Of a stretch of 64,000 nt of DNA, positions 16,201-23,808 are shown piece by piece. Made by a program: the position numbers and the translations under genes. Below the pieces are notes generated by a model. The model was not told where the DNA came from, searched no databases, and saw nothing but the letters and a program-made list of their open reading frames with translations. Each line of letters begins with the position of its first letter. The first letter of the stretch is position 1. This DNA comes from Oscillospiraceae bacterium (GTDB taxonomy: Bacteria > Bacillota > Clostridia > Oscillospirales > Oscillospiraceae): contig SVLR01000008.1 of the NCBI GenBank assembly GCA_015067785.1, forward strand, positions 1 to 64,000, read 5' to 3'.

Positions 16201-17887
16201 CTCCAACGGTAACTATGTTTTCCAAGGCTGGTTCTACAAGGATACCGTAGACGGTAAGGAAGTGGAGAAGGCTTTCGTTTTCACCGGAATCCCCGTTACC
16301 GAGGATTTGGACATTTATGCCAAGTGGAGCTCCCACATCAATGTGGAATACCGCATTGAGTACAGACTCCACAGTACCGGTCAGGAGATCGCAGATCCTA
16401 CTGTCGGTATGGCAATTGCCGGCAATAACAAGACTTTCCCTGCTAAGGCGGGCGATCAGCTGTATGCCGGTTATCAGAGCGGCTATTATCCCCTTGTCAG
16501 CAGCCACACCATCACCATGAGCGCCGATGGCGAGCATACCTTTACCTTCTACTATGTGTATGTGGAGTCTGTGCCCTATGAGGTGCGTTATGTGGATGCG
16601 CTGACAAAGGAGCCTCTCGCGTCTTTACCTGCCAAGCTCGTATTCGATAACGCTCTTTCTGTGGTTACCGAGACCTTCGTAAGAGTGGACGGCAGGATGC
16701 CTGATGCCTACCAAAAGCGTCTTGTTTTGGTGGCTGACGGTGTGGATGCGGACGGCAACGGCATTTTGGATGAAAATACAATTACATTTACCTACAGCTC
16801 GGATAGTGAACACGCATATTACCGAGTCGTGCACTATATCCAGAATATGCACGGTGATGATTACCGTGAGTATCACTCCAAAGAAGCAGTTGGCAACATT
16901 GACGAGACTTATACCTTTGATGCGCTGACCCTTGCAGGCTTTACTTACGATGGAACGCTTACAAAGATCAACGGCGTTCTGCAGCCGACCGACGGAGATC
17001 AGGTATCGGCAAAGCTGGGCAGCGGTGGTCTTTTGGTAGAGCTTTACTATGAGAGAAATACGGTGCCTTATATTGTACGGTATTTGGATAATGTGACCGG
17101 TGAGGAGATCTATACCGCCAAGGAAGGCAGCGGCGTATTCGGCGAACAGATCGCTGAGTATGCGCTGGATCTGAAGACCCACGGCTATGAGCTGATTGGA
17201 GAGGATGCACGACTGCTCACATTGTCTGCCAACATAGATTACAATGTTTTGGAGTTTAGATACCAAGAGGCGACAGTATCCCTTAAGTATCAGGTTGTCG
17301 GACCCGATGGCTGCGGCACCCTAAGCCAAACATCTCAGAATGTGCAGGCGATCAGTGGTGTAGCAGGCGGTTCTGTGCCTACGGCGGCAGAAGGCTTCCT
17401 GTTTGTGGGATGGTATTTGGATTCTACATGTACCTCTCCTGTGCCTGAGGACTGGGTAGCTCCTGCAGATCAGAAGCTGACACCGGTAAAGACGGGTGCG
17501 GTATGGCGGGATACTACTTACTATGCGAAGTTTGTTGCGCTGGAAACGGAGCTGACCATTCAGGTACAAGGTGCGGACGACCGTGATGCGCTGCAGACCT
17601 TTGTGTTCCGGATCCTGGGCAAGGCAGGTACTGAAACGGCAGATGTGAACCTGACGGTCGTAATTACAGGTAACAATGCCGTCACCGTTACTGAGCTGCC
17701 TACCGGTCAGTATACCGTTACTGAGCTTGAATCCTGGGCCTGGCGATACAATAGCGCAGAGGCAAGCCGTGAGGTAGAGCTTCAGTATAGCGAAACCGGC
17801 TCCGCGATTACCTTTGACCATAGTCGCGGGCAGGGAAAATGGCTGGATGGCAATGCCATCAACAACAATTTGTTTGGCGGATCATAA
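13280..17887 (+). CDS. Giant secreted repeat protein with InlB/MucBP-like repeats and a His/Cys-rich block
   Basis: The 1535-residue protein has an N-terminal hydrophobic export segment (VAMICAIVLFFTAFNG), then an Ig-like domain (about 36-135). InlB B-repeat-like units follow (VDFDMNGGYGTEPVYTRYG, WYTSPGC) together with MucBP-like units (VPYEVRYVDALTKEPL, VPYIVRYLDNVTGEEI). Residues about 500-703 form a His/Cys-rich stretch of repeats such as AEHTHGTNCSC and AAHTHTDACY that could bind metal or form disulphides. A Cna-B/DUF7601-like domain closes the protein (LPTGQYTVTELES ... GKWLDGNA). No LPXTG motif or C-terminal membrane helix is visible, so anchoring is unexplained. Its position between TasA-like genes suggests a matrix or adhesin role (inference). 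Confidence 0.75.
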   Translation: MSDRLERFQRIVAMICAIVLFFTAFNGTPVFDIFAIGPEAYVTHNGERVSEVTLQQDGKLRLIAEGDAADKTAYYWQIRDAVNEDLWVDITGANSDTLWVTYALVGSMLQDNGKALLRCCLKEGDEAIYSEPVTVTVSFRADVMPQEPEAVLVKETPMLFSARAGGEDSFTTHSIVINYLFDNNALAFEPYGATVAHGSNFQDTITSPAVVGYKPFRRVGTEYIDASTVELNLTNIQEDVVINVVYEPTLVDFSVHHHLQNLYDDEYSLHYDYITTSKAITGTLVGDGLALTEDALPGFRPLAYEKLTVAADGSTVIEIRYDRNYYLVDFDMNGGYGTEPVYTRYGSAVGANDPVRHGYVFDGWELVSYDGRTPTAEEASKYAISASNTITVPAANLRYRARWITQQTTYTMVFWKENANDNGYSYWGYLDGIGALSGSIVDAADRAGEAPDIDDAQYFTFNAEKSDKGVLVEGDGSTVVNVYYTRNYYSITFQAPGLCTIPEGHIHGDECYDMICSGGSHTHTEDCKSKLLCEIPEHTAHTDACIRCGMAEHIHGSADCACKLPAHSHTLSCWGSRVGDRANPNNAPRNPQLGQIYRTTNWFNRATYIYLLGSWYTYSGSGVSTGDIVDPSCGLAEHTHGTNCSCDTAAHTHTDACYRDVLHTHTAECYTYSCGEQAHVHTDACKRLKCAIPTGHIHSSNCKNASKENTVKLVNRKYQQSIGDLWPVTDDNGKVYNSGQRWEPQNSSYYNAVFVYLAKMAPENLKVKLSTSDYDAYTMEYYLQVLPGETYDVTVNGKNYRLNHTVNARYNYITYAEDFFEISGFVRASSNPAFGNNNQIDINGGGTVKFYYDRGRDNPLTFSNNGVVLDENTVTNIMYEAPLKQYNFTPDYPANLEPGAYIFSGWYTSPGCFDGTEVDWDTIIMAEGGLQLYAKWSPITHQVRVFKDASMQEQIGSAQTVAHKAFANAPEGNVSNGNYVFQGWFYKDTVDGKEVEKAFVFTGIPVTEDLDIYAKWSSHINVEYRIEYRLHSTGQEIADPTVGMAIAGNNKTFPAKAGDQLYAGYQSGYYPLVSSHTITMSADGEHTFTFYYVYVESVPYEVRYVDALTKEPLASLPAKLVFDNALSVVTETFVRVDGRMPDAYQKRLVLVADGVDADGNGILDENTITFTYSSDSEHAYYRVVHYIQNMHGDDYREYHSKEAVGNIDETYTFDALTLAGFTYDGTLTKINGVLQPTDGDQVSAKLGSGGLLVELYYERNTVPYIVRYLDNVTGEEIYTAKEGSGVFGEQIAEYALDLKTHGYELIGEDARLLTLSANIDYNVLEFRYQEATVSLKYQVVGPDGCGTLSQTSQNVQAISGVAGGSVPTAAEGFLFVGWYLDSTCTSPVPEDWVAPADQKLTPVKTGAVWRDTTYYAKFVALETELTIQVQGADDRDALQTFVFRILGKAGTETADVNLTVVITGNNAVTVTELPTGQYTVTELESWAWRYNSAEASREVELQYSETGSAITFDHSRGQGKWLDGNAINNNLFGGS

Positions 17888-17905
17888 GCAGAAAGGAGGC
17901 GCCTT

Positions 17906-18460
17906 ATGGACGAAAATAAGAAACCAAATGGAATAAAAATGTGGGCGCTTCTCCTTTTACTGCTTGCTATGATACTGTGTACCATTGGCGGTGCCTATGC
18001 TTATATCACTGCCAAAACCCAGGAGATATCCAACCGGTTTACACCGGTTGCGGTGACCTGTAAGGTAGAGGAAAGCTTTGACGGTGCGGTGAAGCAGAAT
18101 GTGCGTATCCGCAATACCGGTGATATTGACGCTTTTATCCGCGCAATGCCGGTCTTCACTTGGGTGGACGGAGAAGGCAAGGTCCTATCCGATGTGCCCG
18201 TGGCGGGGACGGATTACAACATTGAGTTGGGCAGCGAGCAGTGGAAAAAAGGCAGCGACGGCTTTTGGTACTTTTCGGCGGCAGTTGCACCGAATGGGAC
18301 AACAGAGCAGATGATCCAATCGGTAACGCCATTAAAAGCCCCGGCGGGCTATCAGCTGCAGGTACAGATCATAGCCACCGCGATCCAGGCAGATCCTCCT
18401 GCGGCGGCGGAGAGCGCTTGGGGTGTCACGGTCAGTGGACAAACCATAACCCCTCCTTGA
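17906..18460 (+). CDS. TasA/camelysin-like protein 4
   Basis: The 184-residue product has a transmembrane segment and the junction GGAYAYITAKTQEISNRFTP, a variant of the SipW-substrate motif. KQNVRIRNTGDIDAFIRAMPV then resembles the family's second strand. An AAAGGAGG site precedes the ATG. It ends the operon before a strong terminator. Its processing region diverges from proteins 1-3, so it might be an anchoring or capping subunit, comparable in role to TapA (inference). Confidence 0.65.
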   Translation: MDENKKPNGIKMWALLLLLLAMILCTIGGAYAYITAKTQEISNRFTPVAVTCKVEESFDGAVKQNVRIRNTGDIDAFIRAMPVFTWVDGEGKVLSDVPVAGTDYNIELGSEQWKKGSDGFWYFSAAVAPNGTTEQMIQSVTPLKAPAGYQLQVQIIATAIQADPPAAAESAWGVTVSGQTITPP

Positions 18461-18476
18461 GGATAATAGACAAAAG

Positions 18477-18517
18477 ACTCTGACACCGGGCGATGTGCCC
18501 AAGTGTCAGAGTTTTTG
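18477..18517 (+). terminator. Terminator of the matrix operon
   Basis: ACTCTGACAC (18477-18486) pairs with GTGTCAGAGT (18503-18512), with an inner GGGC/GCCC, followed by TTTTT. Confidence 0.85.
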
Positions 18518-18611
18518 CTTGTGCAGGAACTTCCGGTGCAGTGAGATTGTAAGAGAAAGGCCGGAATATGAGAGGTGTTGTGCAAAAAAGTTTTCAAAAA
18601 CCGATCTAAGC

Positions 18612-18639
18612 TGCAACACTTTTCTTCTATCATTCGTTA
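18612..18639 (+). promoter_or_regulatory. Candidate ECF-type promoter of the sigma gene
   Basis: TGCAAC (18612-18617), a 17-bp spacer and CGTTA (18635-18639) match the general form of ECF-sigma promoters, unlike the sigma-A promoters elsewhere. Position just upstream of an ECF sigma gene suggests autoregulation. Confidence 0.45.
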
Positions 18640-18665
18640 TCCATACAGAAGGGGGGGCAAAGCCT

Positions 18666-19124
18666 ATGTGGGAAGAACTATATGAAGACCATTACAAAGA
18701 GATAGTAGCTTATGGCACCCGTATGTATGGAAGCAAAGAGCTTGCGGAAGATCTCGCGCAGGAAACCTTTGTAAAGGCGCTTATGAACACAGAAACAGTA
18801 GCGGATTTGTCCCCCGGTAAGCAGCGGGCGTGGCTTTTCCGGACCTTCAAAAATCTGTTCATTGATCGCTATCGTCGGGCCGTTCTGGAAAATGAATATG
18901 CGCAGAGTTGGCAACCCGAATATTTAGAGGATCATGGGATACAGGAGATTGAAAATGCTATGCTGCTCCAAAGCATCCGTCCCCAAGACAGAGCGGTTTT
19001 TCAGCTCCGATACTTCGATGGTTACTCAGCCGAAGAAATATCGCAGATGATGAATCTCCCGCCCGGAACGGTCCGTTCAAAGCTGTCCCGCTGCCGTAAA
19101 TACTTAAAACAAAATCTTGAATGA
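18666..19124 (+). CDS. ECF RNA polymerase sigma factor
   Basis: The 152-residue protein has sigma region 2 (YKEIVAYGTRMYGSKELAEDLAQETFVKAL and AWLFRTFKNLFIDRYRR) and region 4 (AVFQLRYFDGYSAEEISQMM ... LPPGTVRSKLSRCRKYLK). The ATG at 18666 follows GGGGGG; a longer frame from 18495 runs over a terminator and is not credible. The downstream gene starts 18 bp later, where an anti-sigma factor is often found, but that protein shows no transmembrane helix or zinc-binding anti-sigma motif. It may control the matrix operon or its partner. Confidence 0.88.
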   Translation: MWEELYEDHYKEIVAYGTRMYGSKELAEDLAQETFVKALMNTETVADLSPGKQRAWLFRTFKNLFIDRYRRAVLENEYAQSWQPEYLEDHGIQEIENAMLLQSIRPQDRAVFQLRYFDGYSAEEISQMMNLPPGTVRSKLSRCRKYLKQNLE

Positions 19125-19141
19125 TAACGGAGGAAACGATT

Positions 19142-20368
19142 ATGGCAAAGAAACTAATGATCAACTGTGCAACCTGCGATGCAAGAAATGCCCTGGAAGA
19201 GAACTATGCTCATTATGAGCAAATCACCATCAACTGCGCTATGGTGCTGACTAGCCCCAATGCAAAGGCCGTGATGAATAAACTGCCGTTCACCCTGAAC
19301 TGCGCCAATGTTCTGGAGGTAGAGGGAAATGTTGATCTGTGCACTATCAACGGCAGCAGTGAAATCAAGCGTGGCGATGTGGTTCCTGTATCGAAGTACT
19401 ATATGGTTGTCAACGGTACGCTTACAATCGGTCCTGACACCCAAGAACAGCTTAAGCAGTGCGTGGGTATGACCATTAACGGTAGCCTTACCTGCCCCGA
19501 AAGCATTTATGCAACCCTCACCGGAGTGAATGTCAATGGCTCTACAACTTGCTATCCCGATGGTGCTGTTGTTCTCAAGCGAAGTGCTGTTATTGATAAG
19601 CTGTTTCTGCTCCGGGCGAAGAACAACCTATATTGGGCTGGTCGTCGGATGATTATGGTTGATCCCGAACTGGATGCAACGAAGCTGAAAGCAAAGGGCA
19701 CAACCTTCAGCACTAAGGAGGTGATTCTGTCCGAGTCTAAGGTAGAAGAGCTCATCGATTTGATCGACGAGAAGGCAGAGATTATTATCGTACCCGATGG
19801 CACTTCTGTTGTACTGGATGATATTACATTGGATGCAGATACTCTGCGCCGGTATGGAAAGAAGTTGTATGTGATCGGTGATGTAACCGTCACCGAAAAT
19901 GCGAATGCTTTGGATAAGCTGACATATCTGAATATTCGTGGCGATGTTAAGGTGCCTGAGGAGCATAAGGAAAAACTGCTTGCGGTTTTGACCGAAGTCT
20001 CCGGTGAGGTGAAGATCGCTAAGCCCAAGGGAGCAACTTTGGAGGATAAGCCTTTCGTAAAGATCACCAAATGGATGTTGGAGCAGCAGCCTACGGGCGT
20101 TGATGTTTACGATTGTGCCGTTGTAAAAATTGCTGACGATATTCCCAAGGAACTGATCGTGGAGCGGCTGCGTATTGAGGATTGCGGTGTGGTAAAGTGT
20201 TGTGAGGAACTGGAGGATGCCGTCACCATGGTCTGCACAGATGTGGGTCATATTGGCGTAGAGGGTAACGATGAACTGGGTATTGGCGATATGATCAAGG
20301 ATACTTTGGGCGGAATCAAGGGTGCCTTGGAGACCAAAGTTATCAACGCTGCCGACTATGTGCTGTAA
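19142..20368 (+). CDS. Unknown solenoid-like protein paired with the ECF sigma factor
   Basis: The 408-residue protein shows short repeats built on VNGxLTxxxx and INCxxVL units (ITINCAMVLT, FTLNCANVLEVEGNV, MVVNGTLTIG, MTINGSLTCP, VNVNGSTTCYP). These suggest a beta-solenoid comparable to bactofilins or polymer-forming cytoskeletal proteins. There is no signal peptide and no transmembrane helix, so it is probably cytoplasmic. Cys residues recur at repeat turns. ATG 19142 follows CGGAGG. It forms an operon with the sigma gene and ends at a terminator. The function is unknown; it could be a scaffold, a sensor or an unusual anti-sigma factor. Confidence 0.6.
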   Translation: MAKKLMINCATCDARNALEENYAHYEQITINCAMVLTSPNAKAVMNKLPFTLNCANVLEVEGNVDLCTINGSSEIKRGDVVPVSKYYMVVNGTLTIGPDTQEQLKQCVGMTINGSLTCPESIYATLTGVNVNGSTTCYPDGAVVLKRSAVIDKLFLLRAKNNLYWAGRRMIMVDPELDATKLKAKGTTFSTKEVILSESKVEELIDLIDEKAEIIIVPDGTSVVLDDITLDADTLRRYGKKLYVIGDVTVTENANALDKLTYLNIRGDVKVPEEHKEKLLAVLTEVSGEVKIAKPKGATLEDKPFVKITKWMLEQQPTGVDVYDCAVVKIADDIPKELIVERLRIEDCGVVKCCEELEDAVTMVCTDVGHIGVEGNDELGIGDMIKDTLGGIKGALETKVINAADYVL

Positions 20369-20384
20369 GTGACAGCAAAAATAT

Positions 20385-20422
20385 AAAATCCAGTTACGCG
20401 GCACGCGCAACTGGATTTTTTA
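20385..20422 (+). terminator. Terminator of the sigma/solenoid operon
   Basis: AAAATCCAGTT and AACTGGATTTTTT form the outer stem around ACGCGGCACGCGC. Confidence 0.85.
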
Positions 20423-20452
20423 ATCTAATTATCAGGGACGGTGTGTCGGGTT

Positions 20453-20878
20453 TTATTTATTAAAGTCAATGCCTCGGCAGACGGTCCAGTAATGCAGAGC
20501 GCTTTCAATGTCCCGCTGGGGCAGATCGAAATACTCCGCAAGCTGCCAAGGTTCGGTAAAGCCGCTGCGGAAGGCTTCGTGCAGTTCTTCCTCCGGCAGG
20601 TATTGCTCTGCTGACCAGCGGTTTGCCCGGTGCTCGCTGCGCTCCACAAGCTCATAGGGGCTGTCTACCTTGTGTAGCGCCCCGGTGGCGGCGTGACCCA
20701 GCTCGTGGTAGCAAATGCCGCGCAAAAGCCGGGTGGAGTGGATCTTTGAAAAATCCAGAAAAACGGCATATTGCTCTCGGTCCCGAATGGTAGCGCCCGG
20801 TTGGGGACAGCCAAAATAGGGGATCACATCTATCTGATTTTTTTGACAGTAGCCATAAAAATCCGAAAGCTCAAACAT
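20453..20878 (-). CDS. ImmA/IrrE-like metallopeptidase
   Basis: The 141-residue protein carries the zinc protease motif HELGH (CYHELGHAATGAL) with a downstream Glu-containing ERSEHRANRW segment, as in ImmA, which cleaves the repressor ImmR in ICEBs1. It lies directly after the XRE gene (2-bp gap), the standard pairing. The pair likely controls genes carrying the same operator. No phage structural genes are nearby, so it may be a stand-alone stress switch or a leftover of a mobile element. Confidence 0.8.
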   Translation of the reverse strand: MFELSDFYGYCQKNQIDVIPYFGCPQPGATIRDREQYAVFLDFSKIHSTRLLRGICYHELGHAATGALHKVDSPYELVERSEHRANRWSAEQYLPEEELHEAFRSGFTEPWQLAEYFDLPQRDIESALHYWTVCRGIDFNK

Positions 20879-20880
20879 AG

Positions 20881-21213
20881 TTACTCCTTTGCGCCCCTCC
20901 GTTGCCGCATGATTCGGACCATATCCCGGACGGCGCTTTTCTCCTCGTCATCTAATTCCTTGAAATCTCCATAAAATGCAATATCCACCTCATCCAGAAC
21001 ATCCCGAGGTGCCTCCTGACCTAAAAGATAGCCAACGGAAACACCCAAGTAATCTGCGATTTTTTGGGCAGTTTCGGCGCTCAGACCCTTTTTGCGACCC
21101 ATTTTCAGATCGGTTATAAGACTGCGGCTGAGACCAAGCTCGCTGCAAAGCCGACCGGGACGGATATTACGCTCCGCGCAAAGACCTTCGATGGTTTTGT
21201 AGAGATTTCCCAT
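20881..21213 (-). CDS. XRE-family repressor
   Basis: The 110-residue protein has an N-terminal Cro/CI-type helix-turn-helix (LCSELGLSRSLITDLKMGRKK, then AETAQKIADYLGVSVGYLLG) and an acidic linker (KELDDEEKSAVRDMVRI) that could be the ImmA cleavage zone. ATG 21213 follows GGAGGAAAAG. The longer frame lacks a ribosome site. Its own promoter holds an inverted repeat between -35 and -10, so autorepression is expected. Confidence 0.82.
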   Translation of the reverse strand: MGNLYKTIEGLCAERNIRPGRLCSELGLSRSLITDLKMGRKKGLSAETAQKIADYLGVSVGYLLGQEAPRDVLDEVDIAFYGDFKELDDEEKSAVRDMVRIMRQRRGAKE

Positions 21214-21320
21214 ATTTCTTTTCCTCCGCACCTTTGGTGCAAGACGCAGGGGATTCCTGCAGCCTCTCTTTATTCCTGGCATAAGTACATATAGGAGTAC
21301 AAAATGCCTTGCTCGCTATT

Positions 21321-21349
21321 ATGTTAGTACGCGAGCACGTACTTGTCAA
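21321..21349 (-). promoter_or_regulatory. XRE promoter with nested operator
   Basis: On the reverse strand TTGACA (21349-21344), a 17-bp spacer and TAACAT (21326-21321). The spacer holds the inverted repeat AGTACG-n6-CGTACT (21326-21343), which would block polymerase when bound. The half-site matches the repeated AGTACGC units at the Fic promoter (113-136). Confidence 0.7.
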
Positions 21350-21462
21350 GGGGGGGAGTGAGTTTTTTTGTCCACGAGAATTATAAATTACAATATGTCC
21401 AATAAAAAGGATGAATAAAACGGCTGCTATGAGATATACTGTAGGGGAAGGGAAAATAGGGG

Positions 21463-21491
21463 TTGACAAAGGGCGCCCCATGTGATACTAT
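21463..21491 (+). promoter_or_regulatory. tRNA-fMet promoter
   Basis: TTGACA (21463-21468), 17-bp spacer, TACTAT (21486-21491). Confidence 0.8.
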
Positions 21492-21516
21492 ATTAAAGTT
21501 CTCTGGAGCGCCATAT

Positions 21517-21592
21517 CGCGGAGTAGAGCAGTTGGAAGCTCGTCGGGCTCATAACCCGGAGGTCGTAGGTTCGAGTCCTGCCTCCGCAACCA
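21517..21592 (+). tRNA. Initiator tRNA-Met (CAU)
   Basis: Acceptor CGCGGAG/CTCCGCA gives the C1-A72 mismatch of initiators. The anticodon stem has three G-C pairs (GGG CTCATAA CCC), a second initiator mark. The T-loop GGTTCGAGTCC and an encoded CCA are present; 76 nt. Confidence 0.95.
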
Positions 21593-21593
21593 T

Positions 21594-21629
21594 AAAAAGT
21601 CCTGAAATCGTATGATTTCAGGACTTTTT
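21594..21629 (+). terminator. Terminator after tRNA-fMet
   Basis: AAAAAGTCCTGAAATC GTAT GATTTCAGGACTTTTT. Confidence 0.92.
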
Positions 21630-21639
21630 CTTGCCTTTT

Positions 21640-21960
21640 AGGGCTAAAAAGTTCAAACTTAATTTTCGCAAACCACTTAGAAACTGCCGTGACCCATATT
21701 TTGACCCATACGGGAATATCATCATACGGATTTTTTTAGCACAAAACAGCATCCGTCTGCTCCAAAATCAGAAAATGGCTGGATTTATTTTTCTCTTTGC
21801 TTAACGCACCAATCTGACCTAAGAAAGCTAAAACGCAAGGCAACGGTAGGATTTTTCTGCCGTTGTCTTTCATTTGTTCTATTCGTTTTGTTAGTGGTCG
21901 GCAAACGGCAATAGCTAAGTTCACTGTGCGGTGTTAGGGGGCTGAAGAGTTGGGATAAAA
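21640..21960. other. Gene-free scar related to the integrative element at 62.4-62.8 kb
   Basis: This stretch has no credible gene. It shares TTTTGACCCATA (about 21697) and the 22-mer block at 21872-21893 (ATTTGTTCTATTCGTTTTG...) with the int-to-HTH intergenic region at 62485 and 62535-62556, in the same order, followed in both by a CAAACGG segment. It is therefore probably the remnant of a related element that inserted downstream of tRNA-fMet. Confidence 0.55.
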
Positions 21961-21972
21961 AAGGTTCATAAA

Positions 21973-22863
21973 TTACAATTTCATAATGGATGCTTTGTAT
22001 TCTCGCGGGGTCATGTTGGTGAAACGCTTAAAGCATTTGGAAAAATACTGCGGATTGTCAAAATGAAGCATATCGGAGATCTGGGCGAAGTTATAGTGAC
22101 CTTCCCGGATCAGTTTCCGCGCTTCTTTGATTTTGAGAGAATTGTAGTGGTGTATAATTCCTTCGCTGTAGTATCGGGCAAACAGGGCTTTGACGGTGCT
22201 TTCGCTTTTGCCGGTGTGACGCACCACATCTTGAATGGTAATTTTATTATAGATATTCTGTTGCAGATAGTCCAAAATCTCCTTCACAGGATAGGGAACA
22301 TCAATGCCGTCAATGAGATAGCTTCTCCGCATTTTCTTGGTGAGCACATCTGTGTGCCGACAAAGCCGGATCAGAAAAACTTCCAGCAGATTCTTGGTCA
22401 TCTGGCTGCTGCCGTATGGAGAAGGCTCTATCTTTACCAGATTTTGAAGCAGGGGATTCTGCTCGTCAACCAGACGGTAGCAGGAGAGACCTTCTGTAAA
22501 CAGCATAGAAAGAAGCGCCTTTTCCTCGGCATCTAACTTGAAGATTTTTCCTTCAAAATAGTGCATAGCCCGGCTATGACATTCAAAGGTAATGATGCTG
22601 ACATTGGGGGCGACATCGTTATTGCCTGACAGATTGTGATATTCGTTTGGTTTATGAAAGGTCATTTCTCCGCTTTTAAGGACGAAACGGTTTTTGTCTG
22701 CTGTGCAGATCATTTCCCCCTTGTCGATGTAGACCATCTCCCAAAAGTCGTGCTTTTCACCCTTGTAGGCAAAGCTTTTGGATAGCTCCATATAGAAAAT
22801 CGTGATGATTTTCTCGATATTAATGACTTTTTCAAAGGAAAGACGTGTAAAATTATCGCCCAT
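21973..22863 (-). CDS. AraC-family transcriptional regulator
   Basis: The 296-residue protein has an N-terminal cupin sensor (DFWEMVYIDKGEMICTADKN, EMTFHKPNEYHNL). The C-terminal AraC domain has two helix-turn-helix motifs (ITIQDVVRHTGKSESTVKALF; FAQISDMLHFDNPQYFSKCFKRF). It is transcribed away from the PIG-L/NagB-like operon with a 108-bp shared gap, so it most likely activates that operon in response to a sugar. Confidence 0.88.
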   Translation of the reverse strand: MGDNFTRLSFEKVINIEKIITIFYMELSKSFAYKGEKHDFWEMVYIDKGEMICTADKNRFVLKSGEMTFHKPNEYHNLSGNNDVAPNVSIITFECHSRAMHYFEGKIFKLDAEEKALLSMLFTEGLSCYRLVDEQNPLLQNLVKIEPSPYGSSQMTKNLLEVFLIRLCRHTDVLTKKMRRSYLIDGIDVPYPVKEILDYLQQNIYNKITIQDVVRHTGKSESTVKALFARYYSEGIIHHYNSLKIKEARKLIREGHYNFAQISDMLHFDNPQYFSKCFKRFTNMTPREYKASIMKL

Positions 22864-22971
22864 AAAAGCACCACCTCGGCTTAAATTACAAGTATCATAA
22901 CCGATTTTGCACTCCTTTGCAAGAGGAAAGTCGATATAATGAAACTGTAATACCAGTAAAGGAGGACATAT

Positions 22972-23679
22972 ATGTATACCGTATTAGCTATCACCAGCCA
23001 TCCGGATGATATGGAGATTGCCTGCGCCGGTACACTGCTCAAATGTAAGCAGCGGGGGGACCGGGTGGTGATCTGCCACTTATCCAGCGGCAACTTAGGC
23101 CATGTAATCATCCCGCCGGATGAACTGACCGTTATGCGGGCAAAAGAAGCGGAGCGCTCTGCCCAAATGGCGGGCTTTGAAATTATCCACAGCCGTTTTG
23201 ACGACCTGGCTATCTACGATAACAACAAGGAAGCCAGAGATAAGGTGGTGGATGTGATCAAATCCGTCAATCCCGATTTTATCATTACCCACGCGCCAGA
23301 CGATTATATGCCCGACCATACTGCTGTTTCCCGTCTGGTGTTTGACGCCAGCTTTACCGCAACCCTGCCGAATTATCACACGGAAGTTCCCGGTGCTGCC
23401 AAAATGGTGCCCATCTACTATATGGATACCCTCTGTGGTGTCAACTTTAATCCTACGGAATACGTAGATGTTACACCCTATATCGATAAAAAACTGGAAA
23501 TGCTGGAATGCCACGAATCCCAGATCGTTTGGATGCGGGATCACGATGGCATTGATTTCCCGGATATGGTCAAGACCTGCTGCCGTTACCGTGGCTTCCA
23601 GTGTGGTGCGGAATATGCGGAAGGCTTCCGCCAATGTCAGGTTTACTTAAAGGGTACAACAAAGCGGTATTTACCGTAA
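22972..23679 (+). CDS. PIG-L family N-deacetylase
   Basis: The 235-residue enzyme has the zinc motif HPDD (LAITSHPDDMEIACAG) near the N-terminus and a second metal/catalytic segment HAPDDYMPDHTAVSR. PIG-L enzymes remove acetyl groups from N-acetylglucosamine-containing substrates. AGGAGG lies 6 bases before ATG. It was the first gene of an operon with the NagB-like gene at 25236; an IS110 element now separates them. A role in deacetylating an imported amino sugar is inferred from this context. Confidence 0.88.
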   Translation: MYTVLAITSHPDDMEIACAGTLLKCKQRGDRVVICHLSSGNLGHVIIPPDELTVMRAKEAERSAQMAGFEIIHSRFDDLAIYDNNKEARDKVVDVIKSVNPDFIITHAPDDYMPDHTAVSRLVFDASFTATLPNYHTEVPGAAKMVPIYYMDTLCGVNFNPTEYVDVTPYIDKKLEMLECHESQIVWMRDHDGIDFPDMVKTCCRYRGFQCGAEYAEGFRQCQVYLKGTTKRYLP

Positions 23680-23808
23680 TAAAATAAAAGACTAACTATT
23701 AAAAATCAAGCCCCAATCTAAGGATGATGCAGAAAAAGTTTCTACCGCAGAAACGGCATAACAAGTAGAGCGTCGTTGACGGCGCTCCGAGAAAAATTGT
23801 AGGTATAG

